Assembly (NCBI GenBank): GCA_030641085.1
Contig: DAOWIC010000120.1
Span: 1-8,126, forward strand
Direction: 5' to 3'
Source: Calditrichota bacterium
GTDB taxonomy: Bacteria > Zixibacteria > MSB-5A5 > GN15 > FEB-12
DNA: 8,126 bases
The notes under the pieces were generated by a model. It saw only the letters and a program-made list of their open reading frames with translations. It was not told the origin of the DNA and searched no databases. The translations under genes were made by a program, and so were the position numbers. Positions 1 through 5,968 of the stretch are shown here, piece by piece. Position 1 is the stretch's first letter. Each line of letters starts with the position of its first letter.

Positions 1-395
1 CGATAATAGCGGCTCAGATCAGGCAATTGGCGGCCAATACGGGCGGAGCCTTCGGCCCGCATTTCATCGAGCCGGGCGCGGTCAATGCTGAAATGAGAAC
101 GCATCGTTGCTGTCTTGTCGGGAAACGCAACTAATTGATTGATTTTATCCCACTGAGTGCCACTCAGGTTGAATTGGCCTCCGGCGAGGTCGGGACGCTC
201 GATATTCTCGACGAATTTGAAAATGATCCGGTCGGTTCGAGCCGACTCGGGAAGGGTTCTGTAGATCGGTTTCTGTGGCGCCGGTCGTTGGAGTGAGTAA
301 TCCGCAGCCGCGACGAATCCGGCCGGGAGTAGCCAGAGCAGAACAACCCATAAGCTGCGATATATGACAGACCTCCCCATGTTTAAACGCACCAT
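1..395 (-). CDS. Exported protein, N-terminal part only; probable prodomain of a subtilisin-like (S8) peptidase
   Basis: The frame is open from ATG at 395 to the window edge (131 codons plus 2 nt), so the C-terminus is missing. The start is set by a strong Shine-Dalgarno, AGGAGGAG at 403-410, 7 nt upstream. Residues 1-32 form a signal peptide: basic MVRLNMGRSVIYR, a hydrophobic core LWVVLLWLLPAGFV, and a likely cut after AAA. The mature part contains RIIFKFVENIE and, further on, RIGRQLPDLSRYY. From memory, this arrangement (an 'IIVKF' strand, then a helix, then a 'G..LPDL..YY' element) is common ahead of the catalytic domain in secreted S8 serine peptidases, but no catalytic residue lies inside the window. 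The gene sits 51 nt downstream of a secreted papain-like peptidase on the same strand with no terminator between them, so co-transcription is likely. Exported nature is well supported; the S8 assignment is inference. Confidence 0.7.
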   Translation of the reverse strand, partial: MVRLNMGRSVIYRSLWVVLLWLLPAGFVAAADYSLQRPAPQKPIYRTLPESARTDRIIFKFVENIERPDLAGGQFNLSGTQWDKINQLVAFPDKTATMRSHFSIDRARLDEMRAEGSARIGRQLPDLSRYY

Positions 396-402
396 GCCCA
401 GA

Positions 403-410
403 CTCCTCCT
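403..410 (-). promoter_or_regulatory. Shine-Dalgarno site of the left-edge exported protein
   Basis: The minus strand reads AGGAGGAG here, followed by the 7-nt spacer TCTGGGC and ATG at 395-393. This near-perfect anti-16S match chooses the first ATG over the in-frame ATG at 380. The start upholds a complete signal peptide. Confidence 0.75.
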
Positions 411-446
411 TATTGTTCAGCTCCCTTTTTGCCTGCGCTACCCCTA

Positions 447-2276
447 TTAGAGACAGGGCAGAGGATCGGGTCCGCCGTTGAATGACCAACGAATCCAGTA
501 GACAATATCGGCAACATCAATCTGATCACTGTTATCCATATCAAGCTCCACCTGCAGCACCGGCGGGTCGCCGCCCTCGAACGACCAGGAGATCCAGCCG
601 ACTATATCGGAGACATCCACCCGCCCATTGTGATCAAAGTCGCCCTTGTTGAGACAGACCGGACCGGTGACGGTGATCGCTCCCGGTAAAACACTGGTGG
701 CATACGTGATCGTCGCCCCGGTGAATTCCGGCAGCCGAGTCTCGTAGCCATCGATAAGGATATCGGCATACTGATCCGGTGTGGCCGAGGCGGAAATACC
801 CATATAGATTTTCAAAAGCGGTCCGGAGCCGGGGGCAAGATCGGGAACGCTGGATTCGTCGGTGTTTTTGACACGGAACGTGTACCGCCGGTACCAGGCG
901 TCTGAGTGAACCAGGTCGACAATATCGAAGCCCTCGGTGCGGCATCCGGCCACCGAGAAGGAATCACGGACGAGGCCGAGTGTGCCCGGATATTCAAACG
1001 GGATTCTGATCTCCTCCAGCGGAACCGTGTTTCTCCCCCAGATCACAATCTCGACCGACTCGCCGGGACCACCCACGCCATCACTCGCGGTCATCGTATC
1101 TGCCAGCGCCTTGACATAATCGTCGCGAATCACGGTGTAAGGAGTACCGTCAACGTTTATCTCGACCGTAACGTCAAACATGCCCGGCTCCGTATACGTG
1201 TGTGTGGGATTCTGCAGATCCGAGGTCGAGCCGTCACCAAAATCCCATGTCCAGCTGTCCGCCTCAAAACCGGTGGAACCCTCAAAATTAACGTCAAGCG
1301 GGATATTGCCGTATGATGGGTCGGCTTCGAACGAGACACCGTAGATCTCGTAGTCGATATAGGCGGCGCCGTAACCGATCATGTTGGCGCCATATTCCAT
1401 GCGCATATAACCGCTCTCACCCCACCAACTGCCCCAGGAGTTGCGCATTATCCAGATACCGTCAGTGCCCTGGGTGTCATCCCAGCCGACCAGCACCACG
1501 GCGTGGTTGAGGTCGGTGGAACTGCCATTGAAAATGCCGCCACTGTATCCCTGCATGACATCATCGGCCGCGACCCCGACACTGATCGGACCGTAATCAA
1601 TGATAGCGGCCTTCATCGCCTCAACACTGGGTAGCGAGTGATCATTGCCGATGTAGGCCCAGCCGTTGATCGTGTAATGATGGTCGTAGGGACAATTGCA
1701 TGTGCCGTTGGCGGCAAAATAATGGAAATCTGATTCGAGTACTGCGCCGGTTCCACCGCAGTCATCGGTTTTATTCCAATGATAGTCATGAGCATACCAG
1801 CCGCCGCCGCAGTCCCAGCCGTCGCGGTTGCAGCTCACCAGCCATTGTTCCGAAAGATCGACTTCGATACCATCACGGATTTTTATGGCGCACTCGAGCG
1901 GCCCGACTGTGGCGAACGCCCAGCAACTGCCACAGCCACCCTGGTTCTTGACCGGTGTGACACCATCAAGCTCGCGCCAGTCAAATTTATCCGGCAGAGC
2001 CATCTTGGATGTCATCGGATCAAAGCGACCGGTGCTCTGCCAGTCTTCGGGGATAACAAGACCGGTGAGTTCTTCAAGCGAATACTGCGTGGCCGGGTTT
2101 TCATCAACCGTGAATGTCCAGCCTTCTTTTTCACCGCGCTCGCGCAGGGCGTTAATATCTTCTTTGGTTAATTGAGCGAAAGTTGATATGGCGGTCGTAA
2201 AGATTAATAGAAGCGCTACGGTCAGAGAGATTGCGAAAGCGGACACACGAAGTTTAGGTTGCGTGTGGCGTGTCAT
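447..2276 (-). CDS. Secreted papain-family (C1A) cysteine peptidase with PKD, cohesin-like and dockerin-like modules
   Basis: Predicted exported endopeptidase of 609 aa. Residues 1-34 are a signal peptide, with a likely cut after STFA. Residues 35-95 are a short propeptide containing GWTFTVDENPATQYSLEEL, without an obvious full I29 inhibitor domain. The C1A domain spans about 96-310: oxyanion Gln112, nucleophile Cys118 in QGGCGSCWAF, His258 in LNHAVVLVGW, and Asn279 in RNSWGSWWG, so the catalytic triad is complete. Next come a PKD domain at about 313-390 (WDFGDG at 344-349), a cohesin-like beta domain at about 394-536, and a dockerin-like pair at 546-608. The two calcium-loop repeats read DFDHNGRVDVSD and DMDNSDQIDVAD, each followed by a WxxWSF helix. 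The start is supported by TGAGGAG at 2283-2289, 6 nt upstream. It is the promoter-proximal gene of a probable two-gene operon with the exported protein downstream. Substrate is unknown; protein turnover outside the cell or on its surface is inferred. Confidence 0.92.
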   Translation of the reverse strand: MTRHTQPKLRVSAFAISLTVALLLIFTTAISTFAQLTKEDINALRERGEKEGWTFTVDENPATQYSLEELTGLVIPEDWQSTGRFDPMTSKMALPDKFDWRELDGVTPVKNQGGCGSCWAFATVGPLECAIKIRDGIEVDLSEQWLVSCNRDGWDCGGGWYAHDYHWNKTDDCGGTGAVLESDFHYFAANGTCNCPYDHHYTINGWAYIGNDHSLPSVEAMKAAIIDYGPISVGVAADDVMQGYSGGIFNGSSTDLNHAVVLVGWDDTQGTDGIWIMRNSWGSWWGESGYMRMEYGANMIGYGAAYIDYEIYGVSFEADPSYGNIPLDVNFEGSTGFEADSWTWDFGDGSTSDLQNPTHTYTEPGMFDVTVEINVDGTPYTVIRDDYVKALADTMTASDGVGGPGESVEIVIWGRNTVPLEEIRIPFEYPGTLGLVRDSFSVAGCRTEGFDIVDLVHSDAWYRRYTFRVKNTDESSVPDLAPGSGPLLKIYMGISASATPDQYADILIDGYETRLPEFTGATITYATSVLPGAITVTGPVCLNKGDFDHNGRVDVSDIVGWISWSFEGGDPPVLQVELDMDNSDQIDVADIVYWIRWSFNGGPDPLPCL

Positions 2277-2412
2277 GGCTTGCTCCTCAAGATTCTTCTG
2301 ATACCCGGAAACCGCATATAGGGGGACGACGCACAGCTATGTTATGTAACAAAACGTAATTACTGGCCCCAATTGAAGTTCGACAGGTTCCCATCTGCGT
2401 TAACTCGGTATA

Positions 2413-2440
2413 AATATACGTAATAAAAGCATTCTGTCCA
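2413..2440 (-). promoter_or_regulatory. Possible sigma70-like promoter of the cysteine peptidase operon
   Basis: On the minus strand, TGGACA (2435-2440) and TATATT (2413-2418) each match the -35 and -10 consensus at 5 of 6 positions and are separated by 16 nt. Transcription would start near 2406, leaving a leader of about 130 nt before ATG at 2276. If this lineage uses a Bacteroidota-type sigma factor, the consensus may not apply. The call rests on motif matching only. Confidence 0.4.
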
Positions 2441-2442
2441 CT

Positions 2443-2483
2443 AAAAAGAGACCCGCCGCAGAATTTGCTCTCCTTGCTGGGTC
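2443..2483 (-). terminator. Weak terminator-like hairpin, minus strand
   Basis: In minus-strand RNA, GACCC (2479-2483) can pair with GGGTC (2450-2454), and an inner GCA/TGC pair set lies inside. TC and five T residues (2443-2447) follow. The stem is interrupted and the loop long, so stability is doubtful. It would act as a backup terminator for read-through from the right, just before the cysteine peptidase promoter. It overlaps nothing coding. Confidence 0.25.
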
Positions 2484-2552
2484 GGTTTATGGGTTGGCAT
2501 TGCTACTGTTTATATCTGCACTGAAACATATTTTGAAACATGAAACAGAAAA

Positions 2553-2570
2553 CCGGCTCCTCGGAGCCGG
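2553..2570 (-). terminator. Rho-independent-type terminator after the M16 remnant gene
   Basis: A perfect inverted repeat CCGGCTCC-TC-GGAGCCGG (realistically a 7-bp stem with a 4-nt loop) is flanked by an A-run on the left and CTTTTTG on the right, so the structure works in both directions. In the minus direction the tail is TTTTCTGTTTC. It starts 26 nt beyond the second stop codon (2597) of the remnant gene. That spacing suggests the gene originally ended at 2597 and not at the earlier TAA. No plus-strand gene feeds into it. Confidence 0.75.
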
Positions 2571-2596
2571 CTTTTTGTACGAATCGTGGACCGTGG

Positions 2597-3016
2597 TTAT
2601 TCAGGTCTGTCAAAAGCGTTGGCGGGCACCTTGCCATTAACCACTGCTTCATCCAGCTTCAGGGTGGCGTATTTCTGGCCGTTGAGACTGAATGCCGTCA
2701 CGGTCGCAATCTGAACATTGTTTTACAAGGCGCGCTCGACATACATCTCGGTGATATTGCCCTCGCCGAAGGGTGATTCGCCCCAGTATGATTTACTGGC
2801 CAGTTGGCCTTTCTTGCGTTCCAGCCGCAGGTCAGCCCAGATCGAGTCTTCGACCTTCATCGCCGCCAGCTCGGCCTCAAGATCGGTGGTGTCTTTAAAA
2901 GCCATATGCTCGAACATATGAGCCGGCTCGGAAAAATCGAACCCGAAAGCGGTAGAACCGATCACCTGCGCCAGACAGAGCAAAAGCATCATTGGTAGCA
3001 GGCGAAAAGTGTGCAT
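2597..3016 (-). pseudogene. Shortened M16 (insulinase-type) peptidase remnant with LolA-like tail and in-frame stop
   Basis: ATG at 3016 opens a 97-codon frame ending in TAA at 2723-2725, but the same frame continues for 41 sense codons to a second TAA at 2597-2599. Residues 1-24 are a signal peptide (LLPMMLLLCLAQVIGSTA). Residues 31-41, PAHMFEHMAFK, contain the M16 zinc motif HxxEH (His33, Glu36, His37). The following helix, with AAMKVEDSIWADLRLERKKG, also fits M16 peptidases of the AHMFEHMAFKGT type. Missing are the strands that normally precede HxxEH, the third zinc ligand Glu about 75 residues later, and the rest of the roughly 400-900-residue protein. The tail beyond the first stop (FSLNGQKYATLKLDEAVVNG, then KVPANAFDRPE) resembles the end of LolA-like lipoprotein-sorting proteins. 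The Shine-Dalgarno is weak (GGAAG). Catalysis as an M16 enzyme is not expected. Alternatives are a functional mini-protein of 97 aa or an assembly or sequencing error. The HxxEH assignment is fairly firm; the tail assignment is tentative. Confidence 0.65.
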
Positions 3017-3101
3017 CTATTCTTCCATGGTTTGCTTGATGATATGGTCTTGTGCTTGAGTCGAATCAGGAGGCACAGGGGGAGCTTGTCAAGCGATATG
3101 T

Positions 3102-3128
3102 CCGCCACCGGCATTCGGCCGACGGCGG
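3102..3128 (-). other. RNA hairpin in the glgP 3' region
   Basis: The minus-strand RNA reads CCGCC-GU-CGGC-CGAAU-GCCG-GU-GGCGG, which folds into an 11-bp stem with a tandem G-U/U-G step and a 5-nt loop. In plus-strand RNA the same step is an AC/AC mismatch, so the continuous stem exists only in the glgP-sense transcript. No T-run follows, so it is not a standard rho-independent terminator. It lies 42 nt after the glgP stop and could be a 3'-end stabiliser, a processing site or a rho-assisted end. Confidence 0.45.
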
Positions 3129-3170
3129 TTAACAAAGACAGCTGGACCCGTCAAGTCCTCGTGGCGGGAA

Positions 3171-5726
3171 TTACCACCAGCTTATCATTTTCGGTTTGAT
3201 CGTATGCGGCAGATTCTCGTTGTGCGGGATAATCCGCGCCGTTACGCCCACCCGACCGGACTCGGTGCAGGTAATCTCGCCGGCGAAACTCCAAACGCCG
3301 TTTTCACCACCCCCGGTCAGTTCGGCCCTGAGCGGTTCAAACTGCGATATCTGCTCCTGGCTTGAGAGAGGCCCGGAAACGATTTCGACCGTGATATCAT
3401 CTGGGCTTAAGTCACCCAGGTAGACCTTGACATTGACCGGAATCCGCTGGCCGACATGGAGATTGGCGCCGACCTCCGGCGTCTCGACCTCTTCAATCTT
3501 GATGTTGTTCCAGCACTCATTCATCCGATCCATCCAGGCGGTGACATCGCGGGTAAGCTGGTAATTGTCGGCGCTCAGGCGGCGGTAGGCGTCAATCGCA
3601 GGCAAATAAAATTCGCGAGCGTAATCCATCAGCATCCGGTGCGCTGAAAACTTTTCGCCGGCGGTGTGGATGGTTGCCTTCATCTTGGCAATCCACCGCG
3701 TGGGCAGGCCGATCTCGTTGAACTCGTAGAACAACGGGATTACTTCTCGTTCGAGAGTATTGTAGAGTAGTTCGGCTTCGAGACGGTCCTGCAGCTCAAC
3801 ATCGTCATACTCCTCGCCGTTGCCGATCTTAAAACCGACATCATCGTTGTATCCTTCATCCCACCAGCCGTCAAGGATGGACAGATTCACGGCCCCGTTC
3901 AGGGCTGCTTTCATACCGGAGGTGCCGGACGCTTCTTGCGGTCGCCTCGGAGTGTTGAGCCAGACATCGCTGCCCTGAACAAGATAGCGGGCCACGTTTA
4001 TATCGTAATCTTCCAGGAAGATAATCCGGTTGTGGAATCTTTCCTGCGAGGAGCAGTTGATAATTTCCTTGATGACTTCTTTGCCGGGGCTGTCCAAAGG
4101 ATGGGCTTTGCCGGCAATGACCAATTGAACCGGGTTTTCATCGTTGTTGATAATCCGATCGAGTCGGTCGAGGTCGGTGAAGATCAGGTTGCCACGTTTG
4201 TATGTCGAAAACCGGCGGGCGAAGCCGATGGTCAGAATTTTCGGATCGAGAATCTGGTCGGCCCGGTGGATATCGATTTGAGACGCGCCTCTTCGGGTGA
4301 GCTGTTGCTTGAGCGTCTTGCGCGCGAAGAAAACCAGTCGCTCGCGGCGACGGTTGTGAACCCGCCACAACTCGCCGTCGGGGATCTTGTTGACCTGTTT
4401 CCACGATTCCAGCGTGCCGGGGCGTTCATTGAAGCTATGCCCGAAATATGATTCGTACAGCTCAATCATATCGTGCGAAATCCACGACCCCGGGTGAACG
4501 CCGTTGGTGATGGCACGGATCGGTATCTCCTGACGGGGGAGTTGCGGCCAAATATTGTGCCACATATCCCGCGAGACCCGACCGTGCAGTTTGCTAACGC
4601 CGTTGGCAAAGGCGGAATATTTCAGGGCCGCCACCGTCATACAGAAACTTTCGGTTTCATCGTCGGGGATCACCCGGCCGATACCCAGAAAATCTTTCCA
4701 GCCAAGACCCACGTCGGCGACAAACTTGCCCAGGTAACGATGAACCAGCACGGGATCAAAACGCTCGTTACCGGCCGGTACCGGCGTATGGGTGGTGAAG
4801 GCGGTCGTCGACCAGACAAACTGGGAGGCTTCCTTAAACGATAACTGATGATCATTCATCAGTTGACGGATGCGTTCGAGCGTCAAAAACCAGGAGTGAC
4901 CTTCGTTGATATGGTATATCGAGGGTCGGATACCGAGCGTCTGCAGTGCCCGCACGCCACCGATCCCCAGGATTATCTCCTGCCGGATTCGCATATCTTT
5001 GTCGCCGCCGTAGAGAACCGACGTGATCTCGCGGCACTTGGTGGAGTTTTCCGGGATATTGGTGTCCAGAAGATAAAGCGGAATGCCCCCGACACTGACT
5101 TTCCATATCTGAATCCTGACCGGTGTATTATCAAGCTCAACCGTCACCTGCAGCGGCCGGTCGTTTTCATCTTTGACCGGTTGTACCGGCATGTGGTACC
5201 AGTCGTTCTCCTCATAACGCTCCTGTTGCCAGCCGTCGCTGGAGAGGAACTGCCGAAAATAACCGTAACGGTAGAGCAGGCCGACGGCCACGCTCGGGAT
5301 ACCCAGGTCGGAGGCGGATTTCAGCGTATCCCCGGAAAGCACCCCCAGGCCGCCGGAGTATACCGGAAGGCCGGTGTCAAGGCCGTATTCAAGCGAGAAA
5401 TAAGCCACCTTATCCTGTTTGTAGTCACCGTACTCGTAGCCGAACCACTTTTTGACGCTCAAATAGTCCTTGAACTTGCTATTGACACGATCCAGGCTGG
5501 CCAGGAATCCCTCATCTTCGGCAACCTCCTGCAACGCTTCTTGAGGCAACCGCGAGAGCATCTCCACCGGGTTCTGGCAGCAGCTTTCCCACATCTCGGG
5601 GTGGAGGCGGATAAACAGCTTGATTATATCCCAATTCCAGGAATACCAGAGATTCTGAGACAATTCCTGGAGGGCGGCGATTCGCTCGGGGAGCTTGGGC
5701 AGGACGAGGAACTGTTTGACGCGCAT
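3171..5726 (-). CDS. glgP: Alpha-glucan (glycogen) phosphorylase, GT35 family, DUF3417-containing subgroup
   Basis: Cytoplasmic enzyme that releases glucose-1-phosphate from alpha-1,4-glucan using phosphate and pyridoxal phosphate (PLP). It has 851 aa, a normal length for the shorter bacterial phosphorylase subgroup (about 850 aa) that differs from the E. coli and muscle type. The N-terminal ~90 residues (LPERIAALQELSQNLWYSWN) are the DUF3417 region. Then follow EYGLDTGLPVYSGGLGVLSG at 113-132, NEGHSWF at 274-280, TTHTPVPAGNERF at 311-323, NGVHPGSWIS at 408-417, and GFARRFSTYKRG at 501-512 (phosphate-binding Arg and Lys). The PLP motif EASGTSGMKAALNG carries Lys606. Residues from about 745 form a beta-rich C-terminal domain usual in this subgroup. 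The start ATG has only a modest Shine-Dalgarno (AAGGG), but the N-terminus aligns with the family. It is divergent from pfkA and shares its promoter region. I see no frameshift or missing key residue. Confidence 0.96.
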   Translation of the reverse strand: MRVKQFLVLPKLPERIAALQELSQNLWYSWNWDIIKLFIRLHPEMWESCCQNPVEMLSRLPQEALQEVAEDEGFLASLDRVNSKFKDYLSVKKWFGYEYGDYKQDKVAYFSLEYGLDTGLPVYSGGLGVLSGDTLKSASDLGIPSVAVGLLYRYGYFRQFLSSDGWQQERYEENDWYHMPVQPVKDENDRPLQVTVELDNTPVRIQIWKVSVGGIPLYLLDTNIPENSTKCREITSVLYGGDKDMRIRQEIILGIGGVRALQTLGIRPSIYHINEGHSWFLTLERIRQLMNDHQLSFKEASQFVWSTTAFTTHTPVPAGNERFDPVLVHRYLGKFVADVGLGWKDFLGIGRVIPDDETESFCMTVAALKYSAFANGVSKLHGRVSRDMWHNIWPQLPRQEIPIRAITNGVHPGSWISHDMIELYESYFGHSFNERPGTLESWKQVNKIPDGELWRVHNRRRERLVFFARKTLKQQLTRRGASQIDIHRADQILDPKILTIGFARRFSTYKRGNLIFTDLDRLDRIINNDENPVQLVIAGKAHPLDSPGKEVIKEIINCSSQERFHNRIIFLEDYDINVARYLVQGSDVWLNTPRRPQEASGTSGMKAALNGAVNLSILDGWWDEGYNDDVGFKIGNGEEYDDVELQDRLEAELLYNTLEREVIPLFYEFNEIGLPTRWIAKMKATIHTAGEKFSAHRMLMDYAREFYLPAIDAYRRLSADNYQLTRDVTAWMDRMNECWNNIKIEEVETPEVGANLHVGQRIPVNVKVYLGDLSPDDITVEIVSGPLSSQEQISQFEPLRAELTGGGENGVWSFAGEITCTESGRVGVTARIIPHNENLPHTIKPKMISWW

Positions 5727-5968
5727 GTGGGGCCCTTTTTATTGATATTAAGTAACCAACATGTCATAACTTACTATTGCTATTTATCGCCCGAATCAAC
5801 AATAATTTTACAGTTGTCGCATCCCACCGGCGAAAAAAAAATGCTGGGCGAGTCGCATTATCGGCCGAGTTTATGATAAGCGGCTGGATTTGTCGATCTC
5901 CTTAAGGCCGCTGCCGGCATTGGAACTTTTACTTTCAGATTGGCATTGAAGTGTGTAAATTAAGTGCT
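5727..5968. promoter_or_regulatory. Divergent glgP/pfkA intergenic region
   Basis: A 242-bp AT-rich stretch separates glgP (minus) from pfkA (plus) and must hold promoters for both. Weak -10 candidates are TATGAT at 5872-5877 (plus, toward pfkA) and TAAAAT at 5805-5810 (minus, toward glgP). Neither has a good -35 box, so I do not assign start sites. A run of nine A residues occupies 5833-5841. In the probable pfkA leader, AGCGGC (5879-5884) can pair with GCCGCT (5907-5912) across a 22-nt loop. There is no recognisable operator or riboswitch. Confidence 0.5.

Larger units (their letters stand above)
2277..2596. other. 320-bp intergenic region upstream of the cysteine peptidase; no gene seen
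   Basis: No convincing coding frame is present on either strand. The stretch is noticeably richer in A and T between about 2330 and 2550 than the flanking genes. It holds, in minus-strand order, the terminator after the M16 remnant (2553-2570), a weaker hairpin with a T-run (2443-2483), a sigma70-like promoter (2413-2440), and a leader of roughly 130 nt ending in the Shine-Dalgarno of the cysteine peptidase. I recognised no riboswitch in the leader. Confidence 0.6.

Noticed and set aside
145..489. Minus-strand open frame of 114 codons
   Set aside because: Overlaps the left exported protein in another frame and crosses the stop of the cysteine peptidase; the composition is Arg-rich and shadow-like, while the alternative frame has signal peptide and Shine-Dalgarno.
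2277..2406. Riboswitch or structured leader of the cysteine peptidase
   Set aside because: The roughly 130-nt leader shows no motif of a riboswitch class I know and no expression-platform hairpin before the Shine-Dalgarno.
3011..3026. Tiny upstream frame ATG GAA GAA TAG ending next to the M16 remnant start
   Set aside because: Three codons are expected by chance and nothing else supports translation of a leader peptide.
3064..3092. TTGACA on the minus strand as a promoter of the M16 remnant
   Set aside because: At 17-nt spacing the -10 position reads CTGATT, a poor match; not supported as a promoter.
4848..5876. Long open frame on the plus strand, 342 codons
   Set aside because: Antisense shadow of glgP, which has clear family motifs throughout; the plus-strand product shows no recognisable domain.
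5951..5968. GTG at 5951 as start of pfkA
   Set aside because: No Shine-Dalgarno before it and it adds six residues with no family counterpart; ATG at 5969 fits better, though this is not certain.
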